From Thermoleophilaceae bacterium (GTDB lineage Bacteria; Actinomycetota; Thermoleophilia; Solirubrobacterales; Thermoleophilaceae): a DNA stretch of 64,000 bases. Shown here one piece after another: positions 34,682 to 42,997 of the stretch. The notes under the pieces are model-generated. The model worked only from the letters and a program-made list of their open reading frames with translations, made no database searches and had not been told where the DNA came from. A program made the translations under genes and the position numbers. Position 1 is the stretch's first letter; every line of letters begins with the position of its first letter. The stretch is from NCBI GenBank assembly GCA_040901445.1, contig JBBDYQ010000002.1, forward strand, positions 248,001 to 312,000. The letters are read 5' to 3'.

Positions 34682-36295
34682 TCAGCGAACCAGAAAGCGG
34701 TCCAGCCGGACGTCCGGCTGCTCTTCGCTGAAGCGCCTGAGGCGGAAGTCGCTCGAGAACGCCGCGACGTTGGTGCCGTCCGCCCGCAGGAGGAGGTCGG
34801 CGTGAGGTGAGCGCGTCACGGCGTCCGCGTCCGTGTCCCGGATGCGCCGCGCCACCCGGTAGGGCGCCTCCTCCAGCGAGACCTCCGCGCCGAACTCACT
34901 GGCCAGCCGGTGCTTGGCCACCTCGAACTGCATCGGCCCGGCGCCGGCGAGGATCGGGCCCTGGTCGCCGAGCTGGGGGTCGCGCAGCACCTGGACGACG
35001 CCCTCCTCGTCCAGCTGCGCGAGGCCGCGGCGGAACTGCTTGTAGCGGGCCGCGCCGCGGTTGCGTGCGCGCACGAAGTGCTCCGGCGCCAGCACCGGAA
35101 TCGGCGGATAGCGCACGCTGGAGTCGCAGTAGAGAGTGTCGCCGATCCGCAGATCGCCCAGACCCGTGAGCCCGACAACGTCGCCGGGATAAGCCACGTC
35201 GAGCGTCCGCCGCTCCTGGCCGAAGACGTGATGAGCGTAGTTGAGCGCCAGCGGGCGGCCCGTCCGGGCGTTGACCACGCGCATCCCGCGATCGAAGCGT
35301 CCCGAGCAGACGCGCAGGAACGACAGCCGGTCGCGGTGCCGTGGATCGACGTTGGCCTGGAGCTTGAACACCAGCGCGGAGAACGGCGAGTCCAGCGGCC
35401 GCTCGCCCCCGTCTGCTCCCCTCCATGCCGACGGGCCCGGCGCGAGCTCGACGAGGGCGTCGAGGATCAGCCGGACGCCGAAGTTCGAGAGCGCCGAGCC
35501 GAAGAAGACGGGCGTCGCCTCCCCGCGGAGGAACGCGTCCGGGTCGAGCTGCGCATCCACCTCGTCGAGCAGGGCGAGCTCCTCCCGGCAAGCCGCCCAG
35601 GAGCCGTCCCCCTGGACGGCCGCGTCCTCGAGCGCGATCCGCTCCTCCGGTGCCTCGGAGGCGCCGCCCGGCGTCCGCGAATAGCGGTGGAACACGCCGT
35701 GTCGGCGGTCGACCACGCCCTCGAAGTCGGTCCCCATCCCGACGGGCCAGGTGACCGGTGCCGCGCGCAGGCCCAGCTCGCGCTCGATCTCGTCGAGGAG
35801 CTCCAGAGGCTCGAGAGCCGGCCGGTCGAACTTGTTCACGAACGTGAGCAGGGGGACGCGGCGCTCATGGGCGACCTGGAAGAGCTTCAGGGTCTGCTCC
35901 TCGATGCCCTTGGCCGCATCGAGCAGCATCACCGCCGCGTCGGCCGCCGCCAGCACTCTCAGGGTGTCCTCGGAGAAGTCCCGGTGGCCGGGCGTGTCGA
36001 GCAGGTTGAAGACCGTGTCGCCGACCTCGAACCGCAACACCGTCGAACTGATCGAGATGCCGCGCTCGCGCTCCATCTCCATCCAATCGGAGACCGCCGC
36101 CCGCCCGCTGCGCCGTGCCCTCACCGCACCGGCTTCGGCGATCGCGCCGCCGTAGAGCAGCAGCTTCTCCGTCAGCGTGGTCTTGCCCGCGTCCGGGTGG
36201 GAGATGATGGCGAACGTGCGTCGCCGCGCCGCCTCTGCCACCACCGCGCGCGTCGCTGCCGACCTGGCGGTCGAGTTTGTCAGCGCCACCGGCAT
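34682..36295 (-). CDS. prfC: Peptide chain release factor 3
   Basis: A 537-residue translational GTPase close to the usual RF3 length. G1 is SHPDAGKTT at residues 32-40, G3 is DTPGHRDF and G4 is NKFD; the SDWMEMERERGISI switch segment is present. RF3 recycles RF1/RF2 after peptide release. ATG at 36295 gives the standard N-terminus; the frame continues to 36442 without homology. RF3 is not universal in actinobacteria, so horizontal acquisition is possible, but base composition gives no clear sign. Confidence 0.92.
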   Translation of the reverse strand: MPVALTNSTARSAATRAVVAEAARRRTFAIISHPDAGKTTLTEKLLLYGGAIAEAGAVRARRSGRAAVSDWMEMERERGISISSTVLRFEVGDTVFNLLDTPGHRDFSEDTLRVLAAADAAVMLLDAAKGIEEQTLKLFQVAHERRVPLLTFVNKFDRPALEPLELLDEIERELGLRAAPVTWPVGMGTDFEGVVDRRHGVFHRYSRTPGGASEAPEERIALEDAAVQGDGSWAACREELALLDEVDAQLDPDAFLRGEATPVFFGSALSNFGVRLILDALVELAPGPSAWRGADGGERPLDSPFSALVFKLQANVDPRHRDRLSFLRVCSGRFDRGMRVVNARTGRPLALNYAHHVFGQERRTLDVAYPGDVVGLTGLGDLRIGDTLYCDSSVRYPPIPVLAPEHFVRARNRGAARYKQFRRGLAQLDEEGVVQVLRDPQLGDQGPILAGAGPMQFEVAKHRLASEFGAEVSLEEAPYRVARRIRDTDADAVTRSPHADLLLRADGTNVAAFSSDFRLRRFSEEQPDVRLDRFLVR

Positions 36296-36575
36296 GGCCG
36301 ATATCCCCGCCGACCCGGGCAAGCGCCGGAGGAGACCGGGTGCAGTGTGCTGGCGCGCAAGGACTTCATCGAAGAAAAGGCAGCGGGACGGTCCACCGGG
36401 CAAGTTCTGAAAGAGGCTGGCGAGCGGGTCGACGGTGCCCACGGAACTCGAGGCCTGCCCCGCTCAACGGAGGGCCCTCAGGCTAGCAAGGGGAACTCTT
36501 ACGGAAGGGTCGGTATCGACGTCCAGGCCGCGCCCATCGTCTCAGCGGAGGAAAAGAGCAGGGAGGGTCCCGGTT

Positions 36576-36944
36576 GTGGAGCCGCGGACGGCCGGTCTAG
36601 CGTCGGTGGTGTACGTCGCGCCGGCCAGCGCCGGCCAGCGCCGGCCAACACTGGGGGTCTCCATGAGATTCGACACGACATCGAGCTCGTTCGGCGGGTT
36701 CGTGCTGCCCGGGGCACCCGCGTGGGGGCTCGTGGGTCGCGTCGGGAGCGGGCCCTGGGTTCAGGTCGGGAGCGGGCCGACGTTGCTCGCCGGCAGCGGT
36801 GACCTCGTGTTCGCCGTCAACGACGACCTCTTCAGCGACAACACGGGGAGCTTCACCGCGACCGTGTCGCACACGTGCCACCCCGGCAACGGACACGGGG
36901 ACAAGAACCACTACCACTGCGGACCTCCCGGGCCACGGCGATGA
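36576..36944 (+). CDS. Secreted-lectin-like domain fragment (LecA/PA-IL-like)
   Basis: A 122-residue frame whose second half resembles the end of a PA-IL-like beta-sandwich (LVGRVGSGPWVQVGSGP, LVFAVNDDLFSDNTGSFTATV). This region binds calcium and sugar in that family. A His/Gly-rich tail follows (CHPGNGHGDKNHYHC). The N-terminal half does not look like the family, and no signal peptide is evident, so it may be a truncated copy. GTG at 36576 has the SD GGGAGGG; ATG 36663 is the alternative start. Its stop overlaps the next gene (ATGA). Confidence 0.5.
   Translation: MEPRTAGLASVVYVAPASAGQRRPTLGVSMRFDTTSSSFGGFVLPGAPAWGLVGRVGSGPWVQVGSGPTLLAGSGDLVFAVNDDLFSDNTGSFTATVSHTCHPGNGHGDKNHYHCGPPGPRR
36621..36648 (+). 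repeat. Short tandem repeat CCGGCCAGCG
   Basis: Three near-identical 10-base units (two perfect, the last partial) lie in the early part of the lectin-like frame. A 10-base unit shifts frame with each copy, so copy number changes would alter the reading frame. Confidence 0.6.
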
Positions 36945-37645
36945 GGCGCTGGATCGGAGCGTTGCTCCTGACGGCAGGGACCATCCTGAGCGGCGGCCCG
37001 AACGTCGACGACGCAAGAGCAGAGACCTTCGTCGGCCGCGTGCCGGGCTCCAACGCATACATCGCCATCGTCAAGGATGGCCGCAAGGTCGGCGGCTATG
37101 TCTGCGACAACGCCGGCGGCAGCCAATGGCTCGAGTACACCTGGCTGCGAGACGGCCGAGCTCCGCTGCGTGCGGGCACCGGCGAGCGCGTGGGGTCGGT
37201 GAGGATCGCCGGCAGGCGGGCCACCGGCACGATCAGGGTCCGCGGCCGCAAGCGGCGCTTCCGCGCCACACAGATCCGCAGGGGCCGTGATGCCGGGCTC
37301 CACTTCGCGATCGGCAAGCAGACGAACCGCCTCCTGGTGGGTGGCTGGATCCTCCACCCCGACGGCACTCAGAGAGGCGCGGTCTCCCGCGTGAACATGG
37401 CGACGCTCGAGCGGCTCGAGACCGTGAGGGCGCCCAGGCTCGACCCCGACGCCTCGACGATCGAGATCGGAGGCGATACGGGGGTGCCACCGGCTGAAGC
37501 CGAGCCCCAGCAGCTCGTCGTGATCAACATCATCGCGATCCTGATAGGCCTCCTCCTTCCCGCCGTGCAAAAGGAACCGAGCGGACAGGAAGAGGCCGTG
37601 CCGGCGGCTGCCCCGGCGATCTACTCAGGCCGATCCGCTCGCTGA
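36941..37645 (+). CDS. Secreted protein with prepilin-like hydrophobic C-terminus
   Basis: A 234-residue protein. Residues 1-27 form a signal peptide; residues 30-170 are beta-rich and basic (FVGRVPGSNAYIAIVKDG...GGYVCDNAGGSQWLEY). Near the C-terminus, INIIAILIGLLLPAVQKE strongly resembles the N-terminal helix of DUF1559/type II prepilin-like proteins (AIIAILIGLLLPAVQK). Here it sits about 40 residues from the end and may anchor the protein. ATG at 36941 overlaps the upstream stop. Its function is unknown; pairing with the lectin-like frame suggests a surface role. Confidence 0.65.
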   Translation: MRRWIGALLLTAGTILSGGPNVDDARAETFVGRVPGSNAYIAIVKDGRKVGGYVCDNAGGSQWLEYTWLRDGRAPLRAGTGERVGSVRIAGRRATGTIRVRGRKRRFRATQIRRGRDAGLHFAIGKQTNRLLVGGWILHPDGTQRGAVSRVNMATLERLETVRAPRLDPDASTIEIGGDTGVPPAEAEPQQLVVINIIAILIGLLLPAVQKEPSGQEEAVPAAAPAIYSGRSAR

Positions 37646-37797
37646 CGCCGGACACGCACCGGCGAGGTAACTGAACCGAACAAAGGTGCGGCCATCAGTA
37701 CGTGGTCACGCGGGCGATCGCCGGTTCGCACGCGATCGCGATTTGCGTCGGGGACACCCCGGCACGGATACTCGCGCCGGGAGGTCCTGGGTCGCCA

Positions 37798-38730
37798 ATG
37801 GAAGACAGCTCCACGTTCGCAACGATCGCGCTGCCGCTCGCCCTCGTGCTCATCATGGGCAGCCTCGGGCTGTCCCTCACGCCGGGCGATTTCCGGCGGG
37901 TGTTCACACAGCCGCGCGGAGTGCTCATCGGGTTGGGGAACCTCGTCCTCCTGTCGCCGCTGCTGGCCTTCGGCGTCGCCGAGGCGTTCGGCCTGGCCGC
38001 CGTGCTCGCTGTCGGCCTCGTCCTGCTCGGCTCGTCGCCCGGCGGGGCCACCGCGAACCTCTTCACCCACCTGGCGAAGGGCGAGACCGCGCTCGCGGTG
38101 TCGATGACCGCGGTGTCGAGCGTGCTGGCGGCGATCGTCATCCCGCTCTACCTCGGGCTCGCGATCACGCACTTCGACGCGCCCGGCCTCACCGACGACG
38201 TCGAGGTCATCGGCATCAGCGCGCGGGTATTCGCGATCACAGTCGTCCCGCTGACGATCGGCATGTGGATCCGGCGGCGCCGCACGGAGTGGGCCCGCCG
38301 TCACGAGGACCGCGCCAAGATCATCGCGATATCGGCGCTGGCCATCGTGATCGTGATCGCGGTCATCGACGAGTTCGAGCTGATCCAGGAGAACTTCACC
38401 ACGCTCGTGTTCGCCGCGCTGGCCTTCAACGTCGCCGCGATGACGATGTCCTACACCATCTCGCGCGTGGCCCGGCTCACGGAACGTCAGGCCACCGCCG
38501 TCGCCCTCGAGCTGGGCATCCACAACGGCACGGTCGCCATTGCGGTGGCCGCCCTCGTGGACACCCGGCTCGCCGCCCCCGCCGCGGTGTACACGCTGCC
38601 GATGTTCATCAACGGCGCACTGTTCGCCCGCGCGATGGCGCGGCGCAACGCCGCGGCGCTCGCGCAGGCGGAGGCCGGCGCGGCCGCAGCGGGTGAGCCG
38701 GCGGCGGCGGGCGCCGCCCCGAGGATCTAG
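37798..38730 (+). CDS. Bile acid:sodium symporter (BASS) family transporter
   Basis: A 310-residue polytopic protein with nine to ten hydrophobic segments. It carries GSSPGGATANLFTHLAKG, with the conserved crossover region, and LELGIHNGTVAIAVA, corresponding to the EXGXQNXXLA-type motif of the family. Members couple sodium to uptake of organic anions; the substrate is not predictable. I chose ATG at 37798, which has GGAGG upstream; the frame continues to 37702. The Ala/Glu-rich tail (residues 280-310) is likely disordered. Confidence 0.88.
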   Translation: MEDSSTFATIALPLALVLIMGSLGLSLTPGDFRRVFTQPRGVLIGLGNLVLLSPLLAFGVAEAFGLAAVLAVGLVLLGSSPGGATANLFTHLAKGETALAVSMTAVSSVLAAIVIPLYLGLAITHFDAPGLTDDVEVIGISARVFAITVVPLTIGMWIRRRRTEWARRHEDRAKIIAISALAIVIVIAVIDEFELIQENFTTLVFAALAFNVAAMTMSYTISRVARLTERQATAVALELGIHNGTVAIAVAALVDTRLAAPAAVYTLPMFINGALFARAMARRNAAALAQAEAGAAAAGEPAAAGAAPRI

Positions 38731-38793
38731 GCGCCCCGGCGGCGGGGTAATCGAACCGGCTGACGCCGGCCAAGCCCCAAGCCGCTCAGGGCC

Positions 38794-39015
38794 TCAGCGG
38801 GACGGGCTGTCCTGGTCGCGCGTCCGGCTGCCCTGCTCGGGACCCGGCGCCCCAGGGTCCTTCAGCGCCTCGGCCGCCTCCTTGGCCTTGTCGGTCGCGC
38901 GGCCCTGGCCGGACGCGATGTCCTTGAGCTCGTTGACATCCTCCTTGAGGGCATCGGTTCCTCCGCGCTTCTCGATGATGCCCTTCGCCTTCTCCTTGAT
39001 CCTGGAGAAGTCCAC
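38794..39015 (-). CDS. MT0933/Rv0909-like antitoxin family protein
   Basis: A 73-residue charged helical protein (MDFSRIKEKAKGIIEKRGGTDALKEDV..., partly quoted) with a Pro/Arg-rich tail. It resembles the small MT0933-like antitoxin family of actinobacteria. No toxin gene is adjacent, so an independent role is possible. GTG at 39015 has GGAG six bases upstream. CsbD-like stress proteins are the alternative. Confidence 0.55.
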   Translation of the reverse strand: MDFSRIKEKAKGIIEKRGGTDALKEDVNELKDIASGQGRATDKAKEAAEALKDPGAPGPEQGSRTRDQDSPSR

Positions 39016-39096
39016 GTGAGGCTCCAATCATTCGGGATCGAGTCCCCCACCGCCCGGCGCGACCGTACCACCTTGCCCCCGGCCCGACGCAGGCGA

Positions 39097-39102
39097 TACG
39101 GT
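39097..39102 (+). promoter_or_regulatory. -10 element of the gene at 39111 (leaderless)
   Basis: TACGGT, then eight bases, then GTG at 39111. Confidence 0.5.
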
Positions 39103-39110
39103 CGCCCACT

Positions 39111-40445
39111 GTGAGGGCAGGGGCCCCAACCTTCGTGATCGCCCTGTTGGCGGCGGCGCTCGCCCTCGTGGCCGCGCCCCAGGCAGCCCGCGCCGCCGGC
39201 ATGACCACCCACGCCTGGATGGCCGACGTCGGCATCGACCGAGTCGAGGACCAGGCGCTGCGCGAGCTGCTGAGCACCCAGCGCGCCACCGTCGGCAGCG
39301 GCGCCTCCTACCCCGACTCGGGCTACTACCTCGGCGCGGTCCACCCGGGCGCGGACTTCGGCGAGATCACCCACTGGGAGCAGTTCATCAACGCCTACGT
39401 GGCCCACATCCGCTCCAAGCCCGGCTGTGAGGGAACGCTGACCGACCCGCGCGGACCCTGCGCGCAGCTCGTCGCCCACCTGATGGGCGCCGCGGCCCAC
39501 GGGCTGGGGGACGAGACGTGGGACTGGATGTTCGAGTCGCAGATGCCCGACCACGGCGAGCACCCGCACGACCGGCGGCGCGTGGACGACCAGCCCGGCT
39601 GGGCCGAGCTCGGGACCCTGCCGGCAGGCGGCAGCGAGCTCCAGTCCCTGCTCATCGGCCTCGACGACGCGACCGTCGGCGATGACGACCACCCGCTGTT
39701 CGGGGTGATCAACTCGCCCGAGTACAACATGGACGTCGTCGCCATCAACGACCACGGGCGGGTGTGGTTCGACAGCCTCCCGCCGCCGGTCTCAGACCTC
39801 GTCGAGGTCTACCGCGACATCGGCCGCGACGACGTGACGGCGGACGGCATCACCGTGGCCTGGGCGGGCATCACGGCCATCCTCGCCGCTGAGCGCGCCA
39901 GCATCCTCGATGCCCAGGGCGTGCGCAACGACATGCCGTGGTCGGCCGCGAACATGACCACGAGCCAGGGCGGGGTCTTCCACAGCGCCGAGATGATCGC
40001 CGGCTACTACGAGGCGCTCTGGCACAAGCTGCTCGACGACGAGCATCCCGCGCCGCGGGTGGTGGGCACGGCGCCGTTCGACGGGACCGAGGGCGTCCCC
40101 ACCGACTGGGCGGGCGCGCAGACCTTCGCGGGACCGCACGGCGACGGCGACAAGCGCATCATCGCGGTGCTCTCCAACGGGCTGGCCTACGACGCGCCAC
40201 GGCACCGGCCCGGGGCCATGCGGCTGTTCGACGAGCACGGCAACGAGGTGCCGCCGCGGGCCGGCTTCCCACAGACAGGCCCCTACGGCGGGCCGGGCGT
40301 GCACTCCATCGCGTTCTTCCCGGCGGGCGACCTCGCCGCCTGCACGACCTACACGGCCGAGGTGACCACCGAGCTCGCCGACCACGCGGGCGTGAGCCTT
40401 GCCGAGCCGTACCGGTGGAGCTTCACCACCGGCGGCTGCCCGTAG
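39111..40445 (+). CDS. Secreted zinc-dependent phospholipase C-like protein
   Basis: A 444-residue exported protein. Residues 1-28 form a signal peptide. The next 250 residues follow the Zn-dependent phospholipase C/S1-P1 nuclease pattern: HAW near residue 34, YPDSGYY, HWEQFINAYV and HLMGAAAHGLGDETWDW, giving the spaced His/Asp ligands. The C-terminal 110 residues look like a bacterial Ig-like (Big_5) domain ending WSFTTGGC. Phosphodiester hydrolysis of lipids or nucleotides outside the cell is expected. GTG at 39111 is leaderless. Confidence 0.75.
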   Translation: MRAGAPTFVIALLAAALALVAAPQAARAAGMTTHAWMADVGIDRVEDQALRELLSTQRATVGSGASYPDSGYYLGAVHPGADFGEITHWEQFINAYVAHIRSKPGCEGTLTDPRGPCAQLVAHLMGAAAHGLGDETWDWMFESQMPDHGEHPHDRRRVDDQPGWAELGTLPAGGSELQSLLIGLDDATVGDDDHPLFGVINSPEYNMDVVAINDHGRVWFDSLPPPVSDLVEVYRDIGRDDVTADGITVAWAGITAILAAERASILDAQGVRNDMPWSAANMTTSQGGVFHSAEMIAGYYEALWHKLLDDEHPAPRVVGTAPFDGTEGVPTDWAGAQTFAGPHGDGDKRIIAVLSNGLAYDAPRHRPGAMRLFDEHGNEVPPRAGFPQTGPYGGPGVHSIAFFPAGDLAACTTYTAEVTTELADHAGVSLAEPYRWSFTTGGCP

Positions 40446-40448
40446 CAG

Positions 40449-40664
40449 CTACTTCCCGTCGTGCTGGTGCAGCGCCTCGGCCATCTCGCGGCCCTCGGCG
40501 GCACGGCGTGCCTGGACCCTGACGCGGTCCTCGACGCCCCGGCGCTGCCGGGCGGCCTTGCGCGCCTGCTCGTTGCGGGCGGCGATGGCGTCTCGCTGCT
40601 CCTTCCACGCGGCCTCGCCGCGCTTGGGGGCCGGCGCGTCCTGCTTGTCGGTTCCGTCGTTCAA
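40449..40664 (-). CDS. Small charged hypothetical protein
   Basis: A 71-residue, highly charged, probably helical and partly disordered protein (EAAWKEQRDAIAARNEQARKAA...). No membrane segment or cysteine is present. TTG at 40664 has AGGA about eight bases upstream. I cannot assign a family. It ends three bases after the convergent phospholipase-like gene stops. Confidence 0.55.
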   Translation of the reverse strand: MNDGTDKQDAPAPKRGEAAWKEQRDAIAARNEQARKAARQRRGVEDRVRVQARRAAEGREMAEALHQHDGK

Positions 40665-40764
40665 GGACTCAGTCCTGACTGCTCCCCGGTGTGCTGAGCC
40701 ACAAAGGGATGCGGGGAGCGCGGCATCCGGCGGTGGGTACGTCTACAAGAAGGTTAGCTCGCCG

Positions 40765-40992
40765 CTACGGGACGGCGACGACGAGCAGCTCGTCATCGCC
40801 CACCCGCACGCTGTCCCCGGGGTGGAGCTGGCGGCCGCGGCGCGCCTCGGGCTCACCGTTCACGAACACGCCCTCCTCGGCGAGGAAGGCCTTCATCTCA
40901 CCGCCTGCCTCGACCACCCCGCTGAGCTTCAGGAGCTGACCGAGCCGGATCATGTCGCCGGTGATCGGCACCTCTTGCGCGTCTCCCGCCAT
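40765..40992 (-). CDS. S4-domain RNA-binding protein (YbcJ/YaaA-like)
   Basis: A 75-residue protein consisting of one S4 fold: IRLGQLLKLSGVVEAGGEMKAFLAEEGVFVNGEPE (partly quoted) and a VRVGDDELLVV strand. Stand-alone S4 proteins bind structured RNA, often ribosomal. ATG at 40992 is leaderless, with TACGGT six bases upstream. Confidence 0.85.
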   Translation of the reverse strand: MAGDAQEVPITGDMIRLGQLLKLSGVVEAGGEMKAFLAEEGVFVNGEPEARRGRQLHPGDSVRVGDDELLVVAVP

Positions 40993-40998
40993 GGGCTC

Positions 40999-41004
40999 AC
41001 CGTA
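40999..41004 (-). promoter_or_regulatory. -10 element of the S4-domain gene (leaderless)
   Basis: Minus-strand TACGGT ends six bases before the ATG at 40992. Confidence 0.5.
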
Positions 41005-41094
41005 CTCTTCGCCCGTGGCTCGCGCGCGAATCCCCGGCTGGGGCCGAGGGCGCCTCGGACTGGCAGGCACCCCGGCCCGGTCGTCGGGCGTGAG

Positions 41095-41322
41095 TCAGGC
41101 GGCGATGCGCCCGGCGAGCATCTGCTTGCCCTGCTCGCCGCCCTTGCGGCTCTCGGCCTGGGCCTTCTTGAACAGCGTGGCGAGCTCGTCGTCGCCCTCG
41201 CGCTCGGCGTCCTGGATGTAGGTGTCGAGCCGCAGCGCGTTCTGGAGGCACTGCTCCACGAACCAGACCAGGTTGTAGTCCTTGTCCTTCGTGCCCGTGA
41301 TCTCGCCGGTCTCCTGCGTCAT
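41095..41322 (-). CDS. Small helical hypothetical protein
   Basis: A 75-residue helical, charged protein (YNLVWFVEQCLQNALRLDTYIQDAEREGDDELATLF..., partly quoted). The pattern resembles one pair of helices of ferritin-like proteins, but ligand residues are incomplete. ATG at 41322 has a strong SD (GAGGAG, five bases). It is divergent from the M23 peptidase gene. The function is unknown. Confidence 0.65.
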   Translation of the reverse strand: MTQETGEITGTKDKDYNLVWFVEQCLQNALRLDTYIQDAEREGDDELATLFKKAQAESRKGGEQGKQMLAGRIAA

Positions 41323-41487
41323 GGTGCTCCTCCTCGGATAGTGGGGACTTGGCCGCCATTTCCCGCTACGGCCAGGCTCACACCTGCGTGACGCAGAGCA
41401 CACGAGGGGTTGGCGCGGCCTCTAGCCTCCTCCAGACGCTCGCCCTGGACCGCATTCGCCGCGGGCGCGAAAGGAACCGACTCCCCG

Positions 41488-42135
41488 ATGCACTCCCACC
41501 CGCGCGCGGGCAGGCTCGCGTGCGTCACCGCCGCGCTGGGCGTGGCTGCCACCGCATCGGCCGGGCTGGCCTCGGCCGCGCCCGAGGAACGTCCGGCGCG
41601 TCCCGGCACGCTGCGCGCTCTGCTCGACGCCCCCGCCCCGGCGGGGCCCGTGCGCGGCGAGCGGCTGCTGGCCGGATTGCCGCCCCGCGCCGGCGCACGC
41701 CGCGAGCCGCGCCGCGAGCGGGCGGTCCATCCGGTAAAGGGCCGCGTGGGCTACGGCGAGGCGATCGCGCGCTTCGGCGTCTCACGCCCCGGCCACGTGC
41801 ACCAGGGACAGGACGTCTTCGCCGCGGCCGGAACGCCGCTGCGCGTGGTGCGCGACGCGCGGGTGGTGGACGCCGGCAGCGGAGACGGCCGCGGCAACTG
41901 GGTGGCGCTGCACAGCCGCCGTGACAGGCGCACGTACGTCTACTTCCACATGCAGCGCCCCGCTGAGGTCGAGCCGGGTGAGCGCGTGCGCGCCGGGCAG
42001 CGCATCGGCCGCCTGGGCTGCACGGGCAGCTGCTTCGGCGATCACCTGCACTTCGAGGTGCACCGCGGCCGCGGGACGAGCCGCGGCGCGGCGATCGATC
42101 CGCTGCCGCTGCTGCGGCGCTGGTCGCGCGGGTGA
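41488..42135 (+). CDS. Secreted M23 metallopeptidase (LytM-like)
   Basis: A 215-residue exported peptidoglycan endopeptidase. Residues 1-30 form a signal peptide. The zinc motif HxGxD (HQGQD) is near residue 105, and HLHFEV lies near 190, so all three LytM ligands are present. A CTGSCFGDHLHF loop carries two cysteines, probably a disulfide. Its role would be cell-wall remodelling. ATG at 41488 was chosen for the signal peptide; AAGGAA is 13 bases upstream. An ATG at 41410 is in frame but adds no recognisable sequence. Confidence 0.88.
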   Translation: MHSHPRAGRLACVTAALGVAATASAGLASAAPEERPARPGTLRALLDAPAPAGPVRGERLLAGLPPRAGARREPRRERAVHPVKGRVGYGEAIARFGVSRPGHVHQGQDVFAAAGTPLRVVRDARVVDAGSGDGRGNWVALHSRRDRRTYVYFHMQRPAEVEPGERVRAGQRIGRLGCTGSCFGDHLHFEVHRGRGTSRGAAIDPLPLLRRWSRG

Positions 42136-42138
42136 CGA

Positions 42139-42921
42139 TCAGCCGCGCGAGCGCCGGCGGCGCACGCCCGCCGTGCGCGACGGCGCACCACGCTCCAGGC
42201 GCGCAACCTCGCGACCCACCTCGTGGTCGATCGCGTCGTTCATCGCCAGTCCGAACATGGCCACCAGCGACTCCCCGGCCAGCGGGCGCAGGCGTTCCAG
42301 CGCGGAGCGCACCTCCGGCCAGCGCTCCTCCGGTGAGCCGTCCGCCTCGAACGGCTTCCACACGTGCTCGAGGAAGAGCTTGGCGTACACGTGCGCGACG
42401 CGGTCGGCGTGCTTGCGCAGCTCGGCCGCGAGGTCGAGCGCCTGCTCCTGGGAGAGCCCGAGCGCGGTGAGCTCATCCGCGGCGTGCTGGAGGCGGGGGC
42501 TGGCGATCTCGAAGGTGCCGTCGGTGAGCGGACGCAGCAGCCCCAGCTTCACGGAGCGGTCGAGCATGGCGGGATCGACGTCCTTCCAGCGCTGCGCGAG
42601 CTCCTCCGCGGTCACGATCTCGGGGGCCTCGTCCTCGAACGGCTCCCGCAGCACCCGCGTGAAGCGCAGGATCTCGGCGCTCGAGCCGTTCGCCCGCTCG
42701 ATCAGCCGCCTGATGGCCTCGAGCGTGAAGCCCTCGTCCTGGAGCTCGCGGATGAGCTGGATGCGGGCCACGTGCTCGGCGCCGTAGTAGCCGGTCCGGC
42801 CGCGCATCTCAGGCGGCGGCAGCAGCCCGCGCGACTGGTGCGCGCGGATGTTGCGCGCCGTCATGCCGGTGCGGTGCGCGATCTCGTCGATCGTCAGGTC
42901 GTCGTTTGTGACGTCGCTCAC
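42139..42921 (-). CDS. MerR-family regulator of the adjacent membrane protein
   Basis: A 260-residue regulator. The winged helix is N-terminal (IDEIAHRTGMTARNIRAHQSRGLLPPPEMRGRTGYYG, partly quoted). A 150-residue C-terminal ligand-like domain follows, larger than in metal-sensing MerR proteins and with no Cys pair. GTG at 42921 is leaderless, with TAGGAT six bases upstream. A near-perfect palindrome sits in the divergent promoter and covers the expected -35 of this gene, so self-control and control of the membrane-protein gene are both likely. Confidence 0.9.
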   Translation of the reverse strand: MSDVTNDDLTIDEIAHRTGMTARNIRAHQSRGLLPPPEMRGRTGYYGAEHVARIQLIRELQDEGFTLEAIRRLIERANGSSAEILRFTRVLREPFEDEAPEIVTAEELAQRWKDVDPAMLDRSVKLGLLRPLTDGTFEIASPRLQHAADELTALGLSQEQALDLAAELRKHADRVAHVYAKLFLEHVWKPFEADGSPEERWPEVRSALERLRPLAGESLVAMFGLAMNDAIDHEVGREVARLERGAPSRTAGVRRRRSRG

Positions 42922-42927
42922 GGGGTA

Positions 42928-42966
42928 ATCCTAACATCTTGATTGTTACATCGATCGGTGTAACAT
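42928..42966. promoter_or_regulatory. Divergent promoter with MerR-type operator
   Basis: Plus strand: -35-like TTGATT (42939-42944), a 16-base spacer, then -10 TAACAT (42961-42966). A 20-base palindrome (GTTACA ... TGTAAC, 42945-42964, one imperfect central base pair) fills the spacer, the classic place for MerR operators. Minus strand: TAGGAT (42928-42933) is the -10 of the regulator gene. Confidence 0.65.
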
Positions 42967-42997
42967 GCGCCGTGCAATCGACTTTGGAGAACCCTCG

